64,000 bases of DNA from the NCBI GenBank assembly GCA_964529415.1, contig CAZGWD010000004.1, positions 1-64,000 of the forward strand, read 5' to 3'. This document shows positions 36,247 through 46,100 of this stretch, piece by piece. Origin of the DNA: CAYMPH01 sp964529415 (GTDB lineage: Bacteria; Spirochaetota; UBA4802; UBA5550). The position numbers and the translations under genes are program-made. Numbering within the stretch: the first letter of the stretch is position 1; each line of letters begins with the position of its first letter. The notes beneath the pieces were generated by a model that did not search any database, was not told the origin of the DNA, and saw only the letters and a program-made list of their open reading frames with translations.

Positions 36247-37410
36247 ATGATAAAAAATATCATTAATATAAATCAATCTCATGAAAGGCTTATGAGCTCA
36301 GAAATAAAAATCCTTATATCATCCGACCTGCATCTGGGCATGCAAAATCAGGAGCTCGGCATTCCATCACGAGTGAGATTAAACACATTTAAAAAAATCG
36401 TAACCCTGGCTCTTGAGCATGATGTTCTTTTAATAGCCGGCGATTTCATAGATGCTGATATTATTGAAGATGAGATTCTTGACCAGATAAAAACAGAATT
36501 TGACAATCTCCGCAATAGCGGTATAGAAATATTTTACACACCAGGCGTATCTGAAATTAAAGGCCGCGATGTAAATGAGAAGATATTAACCCTGAATGCA
36601 ACAGCCATATTCTCAGAATATACAGAAAAACCCCAGATCTACGAAAAAAATGAAAACAAACTGTACATATACGGCTCGCCTCCTTCTCAAAAAAACGACA
36701 TATCTAAAATAAAAAAAATATCTTCTGATGGCTTTCATATAGGCCTTTTTTATGCGGATTTTGATATAGATGGAACGCCTGAAAACAGCAGCATATTTAA
36801 AATTCCCAAAAATATGATCAAATCGCTTTCTCTTGATTTTTACGCGCTTGGATACAGCCATTCATTCAAAATGTTTAAAATTTTAAACAGAATAATCGGT
36901 GCATATCCCGGCAGCCCTGAACCTGTTTCCATCAATGAAACCGGAGACAGATATGCAATATCCGTTTCCATAATGGACAATGAAATATTCCATATAAAAC
37001 GTTTATCTGTTAATTCAGTTAAAATAAATGAAATTATTCTCAACTGCACCGAGTACTCATCATGCGAAGAAATAATAGAAGCCATTAAGCAGGATCAGTC
37101 AAAAAAAATAATTGAAATTGTAACTCTGATCGGAACCAGAGATTTTCCTCTTCAGTTAAATCAGATTAAAAATCTCGATAAAAATTTTTTTGATCTGAGA
37201 ATAAATGATAAATCATCAGCTTCAATCAAATCTTTCATCAATGAATTTATTGATGAAAACTCCATTCGCGGGGAATTCTATAAAATACTTTCCGAAAGAT
37301 TAAAAGAAAACACTCCTGAAGGTGTTGATCTTGAAAATGCAGCAGCTATAATAAATAAAATAGAAAGCGGCGATAATGAATCTCTGGAGGACTGGCTTTG
37401 CGGTTTCTAA
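36247..37410 (+). CDS. Mre11/SbcD-like metallophosphoesterase (YhaO type)
   Basis: A 387-residue protein. Its N-terminal domain is a calcineurin-like fold: SSDLHLG and LIAGDFIDAD are intact. Other metal-site motifs are changed: the usual GNHD reads PGVSE, and the usual LGHxH reads ALGYSHS. It may therefore have weak or no nuclease activity, or use a variant site. The gene overlaps a Rad50-like ATPase by 13 bp, the same pairing as yhaO-yhaN in Bacillus subtilis. A second possible start is the ATG at 36292, directly before MSSEIKILISSDLH; it suits the family better, though its AAAGG site is only three bases away. Confidence 0.78.
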   Translation: MIKNIININQSHERLMSSEIKILISSDLHLGMQNQELGIPSRVRLNTFKKIVTLALEHDVLLIAGDFIDADIIEDEILDQIKTEFDNLRNSGIEIFYTPGVSEIKGRDVNEKILTLNATAIFSEYTEKPQIYEKNENKLYIYGSPPSQKNDISKIKKISSDGFHIGLFYADFDIDGTPENSSIFKIPKNMIKSLSLDFYALGYSHSFKMFKILNRIIGAYPGSPEPVSINETGDRYAISVSIMDNEIFHIKRLSVNSVKINEIILNCTEYSSCEEIIEAIKQDQSKKIIEIVTLIGTRDFPLQLNQIKNLDKNFFDLRINDKSSASIKSFINEFIDENSIRGEFYKILSERLKENTPEGVDLENAAAIINKIESGDNESLEDWLCGF

Positions 37411-39536
37411 AACTACTCGCCATTAAACCAGGCCTTTTTGAAAATCTGAATATTGAATTCAGTCCGGGGATAAATGTTGTTTCAGGAAAAAACGGTTCCG
37501 GAAAAAGTTTTATTGCCAGAGCCATGGCAGATTCCATCTGGAGAAATTTCTGCGCAAAAAATTTTATTCAGCATGAAGCATGGGATGATTTCTACATTGA
37601 AACCAGCTTATTATTATCATCGAAGACATTTAAATTCACGAGCAACAGCAACAAAAGTTTTATAATAAAATCTGTAACAGACAACGGCAGGGAAGAGGAT
37701 GTATTCCAGGCTGCTGCAAAAGAAATACTGAAGGATAAAATTTTTAAACCGGAAATATTGAATTTTTCATCTGAACTTTTTGAATTTTTCAGTCTCATTG
37801 ACTGCTGCACTTACGAAAATTCATCATTCATTCCATCCACATCCGACATGGAAAGCCAGAAAACGCTTGATTTCGAATTCCTGAAAAAAATTCTTCTGTA
37901 TGACGCAAGCAATTATTACAATCTGAGCATTAATCTTAAAAAATCATTCAACAGAGAGGATAATAAATACGGAAAACTTTCATCTGAAATAAACAAACAG
38001 GAACTGCTTTTAAAAAATATCAGAAAAAAAATTGAAATTATAGGAATAAAAAATTCCAGGACACAGAAACTTATCAGGGAAAAAAATCAGCTGAATGATG
38101 AAAAAACAAGTTTTACAAAATCTCTTTCTATTTTGACTTCACAGAAGGAAATACTGTTAAGCATTCTGGATAATATTGAAAAAATTGAAACACTCAACAC
38201 TCATCTTGAAAAAATAAAGCAGGAAGTAATAAATGAACGGGAAATAATAAAATCCGTTGCCAACATAGAAGGGGAAATCAATTCCCTTCTACCGCAATTT
38301 TCGCAAATTGATGAAATCGCAATCGAAAATCTGGATAACATTCAGACTATATTCATAGAAATGCGGAATTTAAATGAAAAAATTGATACCATTGAAAACA
38401 ATAATAAAAACAGGGAAAAATGGATCAACAGAATTTCAATCGCAGTAAATCTGGCTGCTGCTGCTTCAATCATTTCCATTCTTATTAATTCCAAACCGTT
38501 TTTTTCAAATATAAAAATCATAGCTTCGGTTCTCGGATTCTGCGCTTTGTTTACACCCGGACTTTTATTTTTTAATCATAAAAATTCAAAAACCGAAAAA
38601 CTTGAAGAATTGAAAAAAGAAAGATGCGCCCTTGAAGAAAAGCTGAATTCATTGCTGATATCCGGCAAAATCAATATGGATAATTTCGACCTGAACGAAC
38701 TTTATGAACTGCTGCTGAAATATTTTGAAGACTATGTTGAATATACAGACAGGCTTGATGAACTTAATTCGCTTAAAAACTCTCTGAAAAACAAACAGTA
38801 TCTTGCTGAAATTGAAGACAGATTAAACATGCTTAAAGCTGAAGAGGACAGTTACAAAAAAGAAATAAGCAGAAGCATCAGGCTGCTCGACAGCATCAAA
38901 GAAAGCGATATAGAAAAAAATAAAATAATAGAGCTTATAAAAAATATTGAAAGCCAGATGGAAATGATAACAGAGCAGATAGCTTTCAAGGAAAATGTCA
39001 CTTCTAAAGTTAATGAAGAAATGCTGTCCAACCCGGAAGATTCACGGGAAGGAACCGAACTGATAGAGGAACAGATTAAAGTCGAACAGATTGTTGAAAA
39101 ACTTACATCCAATAGAAATGCAATATATTTCGTAACTGGAATTATAGATGAAGCGGTAAAAAACAGGGAAAACAAGCAGATAGAAAAGCTTGTGGATATC
39201 TCATTTGAAAAATTTCATTATCTCACAGGGAACCATTACATTACAAGAATAGACACAGATTTAATTCATGATATGATAACAGGAAAAACAATATCAGAAA
39301 CCAATCCGGCAATTCTGCATGCCATGCTTATGTCTATTAAATTTGCACTTACAGACTTTTTTATTGACGATAAAATTTCCCTGCCGCTCATTATTGATGA
39401 TCCATTTCAATTCATGGATGAGGAGAGAACCATGAAATTACGCGACCAGATCATTGATATTTCCGACAGGCGGCAGGTGATTATCTTCACCCATCAGAAG
39501 GATAAAAAAGACTGGGGCCGGCACATAGAGATTTAG
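37398..39536 (+). CDS. Rad50/SbcC-like ATPase with mid-coil membrane hairpin (YhaN type)
   Basis: A 712-residue protein. Residues 20-40 hold Walker A (SGKNGSGKS); residues about 663-676 hold Walker B (LPLIIDDPFQFMDEER). Between them are two long coiled coils. Where Rad50 has a CxxC zinc hook, this protein has two hydrophobic helices (about residues 341-392; KWINRISIAVNLAAAAS and GFCALFTPGLLFF). No CxxC is present. The protein is thus probably tethered to the membrane like YhaN. With the Mre11-like partner it may act on DNA ends or other substrates at the membrane. Start is a TTG with a GGAGG site 7-8 bases upstream. The TPR gene follows after 1 bp. Confidence 0.82.
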   Translation: MRFLKLLAIKPGLFENLNIEFSPGINVVSGKNGSGKSFIARAMADSIWRNFCAKNFIQHEAWDDFYIETSLLLSSKTFKFTSNSNKSFIIKSVTDNGREEDVFQAAAKEILKDKIFKPEILNFSSELFEFFSLIDCCTYENSSFIPSTSDMESQKTLDFEFLKKILLYDASNYYNLSINLKKSFNREDNKYGKLSSEINKQELLLKNIRKKIEIIGIKNSRTQKLIREKNQLNDEKTSFTKSLSILTSQKEILLSILDNIEKIETLNTHLEKIKQEVINEREIIKSVANIEGEINSLLPQFSQIDEIAIENLDNIQTIFIEMRNLNEKIDTIENNNKNREKWINRISIAVNLAAAASIISILINSKPFFSNIKIIASVLGFCALFTPGLLFFNHKNSKTEKLEELKKERCALEEKLNSLLISGKINMDNFDLNELYELLLKYFEDYVEYTDRLDELNSLKNSLKNKQYLAEIEDRLNMLKAEEDSYKKEISRSIRLLDSIKESDIEKNKIIELIKNIESQMEMITEQIAFKENVTSKVNEEMLSNPEDSREGTELIEEQIKVEQIVEKLTSNRNAIYFVTGIIDEAVKNRENKQIEKLVDISFEKFHYLTGNHYITRIDTDLIHDMITGKTISETNPAILHAMLMSIKFALTDFFIDDKISLPLIIDDPFQFMDEERTMKLRDQIIDISDRRQVIIFTHQKDKKDWGRHIEI

Positions 39537-39537
39537 G

Positions 39538-40521
39538 ATGGACAAAAACGGTCAACTAACATTTTCAGACGACCCTCTTCTCAATTCAACAAGTGAGGCA
39601 TACCAGCTGCTTGAAGAAGGAAATTTTGAGTTATCTGCAGCAAAATTCGATTCAATGATGACTCTTGATCCGGATTACCCTGGTGTAATCGAAGGTTATA
39701 GAACTGCAAAATTCTGGAACAACAGGCACAAAGAACTGATGTCCCTTGAAGACGGAAAGCAGACAGCGGATTTTCTAATGAGACAATGGGAAGTTTTTGA
39801 AAAATATTCTACAGAAAAAAGCATAACCGGTTCTGCCGCCTATTATTCGATCATGCGCCACATATTCAACAGGGCGTCGGAACATTACAGAACTGCCTAC
39901 ATTGATCATCAGGATACTCCGAATGACTTTAATCTATTGTTAAATCTTGGAAGCTGTTTTCTCAGGCTTGAAGATTATAAAAAAACTATTGAAACACTTG
40001 AATTTGCACGAAATTCATATTCATCAAATGCCAAACTGCTTTTTATTCTTGCTGAAGCCTACTTCCATGAAAATGAAATACCCAAGTGTCTGCTTTATTT
40101 CAAGGAAGCTTTTAATATAAATCCATCAGACCTGGATTTATCTATTATAAAATCAAAACCAATTTTGCAGATAATTGAATCCATCAATGAAACTAAAATC
40201 GCATATAAAGACATCAAGGAATGGATACCTGTTTACGGTTTTCTCACTGATATATTCTATGTCAGAAAAAATCTCAGCAAGCATCAGATTGACACCCTTC
40301 AGGATGAAATATACAACCTTGAAACAGCATTTCAGAAAATGAGCAAGGACCAGATTGATAACTCGAATGTAAAACCGACGCTGATCAACAAATATATATG
40401 GATGCTGGATTATTACGAGTTTCAGAATTATAACTTTGAAAATATTGTTCAAATCAGAGACAGGCTTATAAACATTGATAAAGATATGTTCAAGGAATAC
40501 TTTTCAAAAAAGAAATCGTAA
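39538..40521 (+). CDS. TPR-repeat protein in the Mre11-Rad50-like operon
   Basis: A 327-residue soluble protein with tetratricopeptide-like helices (about 13-50, AYQLLEEGNFELSAAKFD, and about 120-205, LLLNLGSCFLRLEDYKKTIE). There is no signal peptide. It starts 1 bp after the Rad50-like gene and is the last gene of that unit, so it may serve as an adaptor. The 3' end overlaps the remains of an IS3-type orfA on the other strand by 18 bp. Confidence 0.75.
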   Translation: MDKNGQLTFSDDPLLNSTSEAYQLLEEGNFELSAAKFDSMMTLDPDYPGVIEGYRTAKFWNNRHKELMSLEDGKQTADFLMRQWEVFEKYSTEKSITGSAAYYSIMRHIFNRASEHYRTAYIDHQDTPNDFNLLLNLGSCFLRLEDYKKTIETLEFARNSYSSNAKLLFILAEAYFHENEIPKCLLYFKEAFNINPSDLDLSIIKSKPILQIIESINETKIAYKDIKEWIPVYGFLTDIFYVRKNLSKHQIDTLQDEIYNLETAFQKMSKDQIDNSNVKPTLINKYIWMLDYYEFQNYNFENIVQIRDRLINIDKDMFKEYFSKKKS

Positions 40522-40698
40522 ACAAATTATTCTTTTCCTTGCGATTTCCTTGGTGGTCATTTCTCCATATTTCTGTTTCCATATGTAGAAAGTATTTTCA
40601 CTTATGCCATGATCCCGGGCTATTTCCTTTACTTTTTTCCCTGTCTTATGCTCACCTAAAATATTTACAATCTGTTCTTCTAAAAATCGTTTTTTCAT
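40504..40698 (-). pseudogene. IS3-type transposase orfA remnant
   Basis: A 64-residue frame whose first 48 residues fit an IS3-family OrfA helix-turn-helix: KRFLEEQIVNILGEHKTG, then ARDHGISENTFYIWKQKYG. After YGEM the match ends and the frame runs into the end of the TPR gene. No orfB or second terminus is present. It is a truncated relic. The upstream DNA contains GGTTCAATTTTTAGGGGTGG, which may be the left end of the element. Confidence 0.75.
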
Positions 40699-40895
40699 TT
40701 TAATCTCTATTTATTATTATATTTATCGGTTAAAACTAAACTTACTCATGGTTCAATTTTTAGGGGTGGGATCAGACGGTTAAAAATATAAGAATCACAG
40801 TAATATTTTTTCATTAATGCCGGGGTTATATAGAATATTGAAAATTTTTTTCTGAAAAACGAGTGGAATATGTTTGGAATGTTATAAAAAAACGT

Positions 40896-42047
40896 TTAAG
40901 GATGTGGAAAAGTATTCTTAATATTTATAATACTATGTTCCCTTTTACAAAACCAATCAAAGATAATTTCTTTAAAGACACTACCTTCAACAAAAGGAAT
41001 AGGGAATAAGCACCTGACATTACTTGCATTATCAGATTTAGTAATATCTTTAATTAATATTTCAATCGCTTTTTCAATTGACATTTTTTCATGATAAGGT
41101 CTGCTTGATGTCATTGCATCAAGACTATCACAAATTTTTAATATAGCACATAACAATAATACTTTTCTACCAGTACCTTCTACAAATTCATCTGGAAAAA
41201 ATTTTTGAATTATTCTAACTATCTGGGAAGGCGACATATGATGCATAATTATAGGCATTATCATATATTCAAAATTAAGTCCTATAGAATTTGACAGTAA
41301 ACCAACACCAACAATTGAATGCCGATTTAACCAATAATGTTCTATATTTGTTAATGGCTGAGTTGCATCTTTATGCAATATAGAATCATGACAATATATT
41401 TTTCCAATATCATGAAGATATGCTGCCTGTTTTATTGAATATGTATAATCATCATACCCTAAAAAACCACTATTATGAATAAAGTCTACCAAATCACTCA
41501 CATAAAGACCAACTCTAATTGAGTGTTCCATGGAATAATCATCTTTTGCACACAAATATTGTAATAGCATCCCTTCTTTAGGTGGTATAACATGCTTCTT
41601 GTTAGATTCCCGGGTTTCCACTTTTTTCACTAATGGAGTTTTAGTATTTTCTATTTCTTCTTTAGGTGGAATAACATTTTTCTTGTTAGTTTCTCGAGCT
41701 ACTACTTTTTCCACTAATGGTGTTTTACTAATTTCCAATTCTTCTTTTAAATCACGAAAAGTTGCTTTTGGATGAGTAATTTTTTTACCGTTAATTTTAT
41801 AAAGAGGCCATAATGTTATTGCTTTAAAATTTTTAAAATTTGATAATATATGATCGATTTCTCTATAATAAGCTTCAATAATTTTATCATCAATGTTATC
41901 GCTGCTTTTTAATAAATCTGGAAGGAAATCGCCTTCTATGTAAAAATGATAAAAAAAATTTGAATAATCTGGAGGATTTGATTCAGGGTAAGATACTACA
42001 CTTGTATAAGTAAAAAAATCATTAGTTTCCCCAACTGTTTTTTCCAT
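40896..42047 (-). CDS. HD-GYP-type phosphohydrolase with a 28-residue tandem repeat
   Basis: A 383-residue protein. Residues about 170-345 are an HD domain of the HD-GYP class: HDIGKI, NRHSIVGVGLL, then CDSLDAMTSSRPY. The GYP loop after the second His pair reads HHMSPSQ, so the named motif is lost. Many family members cleave cyclic di-GMP or related dinucleotides; activity here is uncertain. The region before the HD domain holds two copies of a 28-residue unit (KTPLVEKV...VIPPKE and KTPLVKKV...VIPPKE), an 84-bp tandem duplication at about 41574-41741. The gene lies 14 bp after an unknown gene in the same unit. Confidence 0.78.
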   Translation of the reverse strand: MEKTVGETNDFFTYTSVVSYPESNPPDYSNFFYHFYIEGDFLPDLLKSSDNIDDKIIEAYYREIDHILSNFKNFKAITLWPLYKINGKKITHPKATFRDLKEELEISKTPLVEKVVARETNKKNVIPPKEEIENTKTPLVKKVETRESNKKHVIPPKEGMLLQYLCAKDDYSMEHSIRVGLYVSDLVDFIHNSGFLGYDDYTYSIKQAAYLHDIGKIYCHDSILHKDATQPLTNIEHYWLNRHSIVGVGLLSNSIGLNFEYMIMPIIMHHMSPSQIVRIIQKFFPDEFVEGTGRKVLLLCAILKICDSLDAMTSSRPYHEKMSIEKAIEILIKDITKSDNASNVRCLFPIPFVEGSVFKEIIFDWFCKREHSIINIKNTFPHP

Positions 42048-42061
42048 AATAAAACTGATTT

Positions 42062-42916
42062 TTACTTTTTATAATTAAAACTTTTGAATGATGAGCTTTT
42101 TTTCTCAGATAAAAACATTAAATGACGAAGAATAATACCTGCCTCAATGAATTTTGATTCTGAAACTTTAGGACGTATCATCCATCTATCTTCCTGATCT
42201 TCATTATGCAACAATTCAAACCCAATATTAACATTATTTTTTGAGTCAATTGACATGCCAAAATGATTATCAATTCTATTTTGAAGGGCAACTATTAAAA
42301 CTTTTTTACTTTTTGAGCCATACTCATTTATAAACTTAAATAATGGCACCTCTCCAATTAATTTCTCTTTTATTTCTTCACATTTATTTTTTGCTTCTGA
42401 ATAAGGTCCTAAAATATCCTCAGGCCAGCCAAATGTTAATATAATATTTGGCTCTTTTTTCCCATCAATTATTGCACGTTTAAATGTTTCCGCAATTACA
42501 TTTCCAGAATCAGAAGCAGAATTAGTATTTCTATACAAATCATTTATAAGACCTAAATTCATCCATAATAATTGATCGGCTGTAAAAAAAAGGGATTTTA
42601 AAAAATTTAAGCGATCTTCAGAAAAAGAAGGAGTTTCATTTAAAATATAATTTTTTTTATAATGTTCTTCAATAAGAAATTTTCTATATTGAAGCCATGT
42701 TTCTGAATTACCCCACAATAATTGTTCTTCATCTTTTAAAGCCGCGATTAGTTGTTCAAAACCATTTTTTGGAATTTTACTCATGTATTCATCAAATTTA
42801 TCAGACAGCAAATTGACATCCAGAGCTTTACCATGACTACCCAGATTCATTAATAAAGGCTGAATAGAAGTATTTATTGATTCATAAAACTCGGCTGAAG
42901 TATTGATAGAATTCAT
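42062..42916 (-). CDS. Unrecognised soluble protein paired with the HD-GYP gene
   Basis: A 284-residue protein without signal peptide or membrane helices, mostly helical at the N-terminus. The region EPNIILTFGWPEDILGPY may be a core strand; the C-terminus is basic and Ser-rich (SSSFKSFNYKK). I do not recognise a family. It is first in a two-gene unit with the HD-GYP protein (14 bp apart) and may be its sensor or regulator. Base composition here is even more AT-rich than in neighbours, and the IS3 remnant is close, which fits acquired DNA. Confidence 0.6.
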   Translation of the reverse strand: MNSINTSAEFYESINTSIQPLLMNLGSHGKALDVNLLSDKFDEYMSKIPKNGFEQLIAALKDEEQLLWGNSETWLQYRKFLIEEHYKKNYILNETPSFSEDRLNFLKSLFFTADQLLWMNLGLINDLYRNTNSASDSGNVIAETFKRAIIDGKKEPNIILTFGWPEDILGPYSEAKNKCEEIKEKLIGEVPLFKFINEYGSKSKKVLIVALQNRIDNHFGMSIDSKNNVNIGFELLHNEDQEDRWMIRPKVSESKFIEAGIILRHLMFLSEKKSSSFKSFNYKK

Positions 42917-43175
42917 TTAACTTAGATCCATTATTTAATTATGAATAGAAAAATATTTTATGCTGATCGCATGTATTACTAATATAAGGCCAAATCTGTC
43001 AAGAATAAAATTCTCTAAATCCTAAACCCCGATTATCATCCAAATTATCAAATCATATAATATATTTTTCGGAAAACAGATTTATTTTTTTATTAATTTA
43101 TCCTACTTTATCAATTTTATCAAGCTATAAAATTTTAAAGGATACAAGCTAAATTATTATACAGCATACTTATGT

Positions 43176-46100
43176 TTATACACTATCCCGTATTTTTGCG
43201 AGAGCTGAAATGCGTTTTACTGTTTCGTTATTTTTTAGGAGTAAAATGATATGCTCCTTTTCCAGTGTATACATGACCGACTCATCAATAAACGTACCCA
43301 ATTCAAACTGACCTCCTGATAATACTTTACCCAGCTGTTGAAGAATATAAACATCATATTCTGTAAAAGCATTAATTCTTTTCATCAATTCAATCTCTTC
43401 TCTGATTATTGATTTCGATGCTTTACCTAATATAGGAACTTGGAGAGGTACAGGCGGGGTGTATCCAGTTGATAATATTTTTCTTGTTTCATCTAAAGCA
43501 GTCTGAAAAAGATCATTTCTTTTTTCAACTCTTACAGATGATGCCGGTAAATATCTCCTTGATACAGCATCCTCAATTCCTGTGCTAATTGAACCAATCG
43601 ATATGATACCAAATACTTTTCTGAAAGCAGCAGCCAGGTTTTCCCCGCTACAGTTAATCTTTTTCAATAACCCGTCTTCTTCGCAAATTTTTTTCCACAT
43701 ATTGACGCAGCCTCCACCTCCAGGAATTATTCCTGCATTACGTTCCACAAGACCGGCCATTATATCAATGCCTGCTACTACCAGATCAGCTGCCAAACAT
43801 ATTTCAAGACCTCCGCCAAGTGTGAAGCCAAAAGGGGCTGCCACCACAGGAAATGGGCTATATGAAATTTTACGGATAATATCCTGAAACTCATCAATGA
43901 ATTCTGATATTTTGCCGAAATTTTGTTGGTTGATTAGCTGTAAGAGCGAGTTAAAATCAATGCCAACAGAGAATGCAGAAGACACGCCTGCTGATGGAGA
44001 GCCAATTATACAGGCTTTACCGTTTTCTTCTATATAATTCAGACTATTTTTTAAAAAATAAATTGTTTGTTCTGTTATTGTATGATGCAGAGAGGTAAAT
44101 TCCATACAGAATATTCCATCTCTGCAGTCATAGAGCCTGCCTTCTTTTGAATCATTTATTAAAGTAAAATTATTATTATTTTTAATCAAAGGCTTGTTTT
44201 CTATTTTTAAATCAGAAAATTTTTTAATAATAATATTTATAAGGTCGATGGCTGAAAAGTCTTCAAGGATTTCATCCATCCTTATCACTATGGACAGATC
44301 GAGCTCGATTGCATTTCTGATCTCCAGCGCCATTAATGAATCAAGACCAATGCTGTTTATTCCTGCATTGAGATCAAAATTCTGTGGTGAATAATCAAAA
44401 AGCTCCTCCATGAGTGTTAGAATATAGCTTTTTAATATAATTTTTTTATCTTGATCATCTGCTTTTAACAATTTTTCAAATGATATATCAGCTGTTTTAT
44501 CGGAAAAAGTAATTTTTTTGTCTGCATCATTTTTATTTTCATCAATACCAAGTCTTGTAAGCTTCACCCCATTTATCAGTGCTATAATATTATCACTCCC
44601 ATCCATTAATGCAACATTACCTTTAATCGTGTTTAAGGAGGTATTGTCAATTTCAGTAATTTCAGCATGAGCCCATCGGGCATGACCGGATTTCTGCAGC
44701 AAAATATATTTTTCAATTCCAGTCAGCAGATATGCATGATTATTTTCACGGATTAAAGCTGCTCCAATTATCTGGAGTGCCGAATCGAGAAGGCCCGGTT
44801 CAATATAATAATTTGAATCACTTTTATAACCTACCGGCTCACTTATAACTGCTGCTGATTCTTTATGGCCCATTACAATATCATTTAACCAGCGAAAACC
44901 AGCACCCCAGTTCATTCCTCTGCGCAAAAAGTCATCATAATGATTCTGAACGGGAAGTTTTTCAGTACAGCGTGCAAAGATGTTCTCTTTCTTTTCATAA
45001 CCTATATTAAGTTTTTCTCCCAGGAATAAAGAAAGATCTGCATGTGAAGTCCATTTTGATTCATCTATTTTTCTGCTATTAATTTTTACATGGCATTCAT
45101 TATTTTTTAAAGGATAAAATACTATCTGCAAAATGCGTGAAGAATTTTTTGGTATATGGACTCCCATAGATAAAACAAAATCTTTTATTCCGGGAATTTC
45201 ATTCACGAATAATTGTAATGCGGACTGCATTACAATTTCAAGGAGAAATGCAGTCGATAAAACAGTTGTATTGTGAACCACATGGTCGAGGATCCCGGGG
45301 AAAAGATCGCTGGAGACTTCAAGTTCTGAAATTTTAACATCAGGGTCAAGAGACTGATATATCGGCTCGCCAGCAGGACTTGATATCCGGCCCGTACCGC
45401 CCCTATTGATTTTTCTCAGCACATCCCATGTTATAGGCTTATCATTGTATTGGATCCAGAAAGACTTTTTCTCGCCAGGCCGGATTGCAGCTTTTTTTTG
45501 AACTGAAATGTATTTTTTATCAATGAATTCCTCCACTACAACATGCACATTGGTTCCGCCAAAAGCAAGGGATGTTACTCCTGCAATTGCATGCTCATCT
45601 GAAGGCCATTCAATGGTCTTATCATTTATTGCCAGGTTCATTTCATCAAAAGCAATTAATGGATTTGGTTTACTGTAATGAATATGTGCAGGCAATGTCC
45701 TGTTTTTTAAAGCAAGAATTGTCTTTATGAAGCTGGCTATCCCACCAACAGATTCAGCATGTCCTATATTGTTTTTTACTGAACCGATATAACATGGATT
45801 ATTTTTATTTCTATTGCGTGAAAGAACACTACCTATGGCTCCTGCCTCAATAGGATCGCCAAGAATTGTGCCTGTTCCATGGGTTTCAATGTACTGCACT
45901 TTTGATGGCGATATGCCTGCAGCATCATAAGCCTTTCTGAGCATTAGCTCCTGGGCAATGCCGTTAGGTGCAGTAATTCCGTTGCTGTGCCCATCCTGAA
46001 CCACAGCGCTTCCTTTTATTACGGCATAAATATCATGACCGTTTTTTTTTGCAGATTCAAGAGGGCTGATAAGCATAACGGCTGCACCTTCGCTTCGAGC

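Noticed and set aside
41574..41741. CRISPR-like or other DNA repeat array
   Set aside because: There are only two units, both in frame and coding; it is a protein-level tandem duplication.
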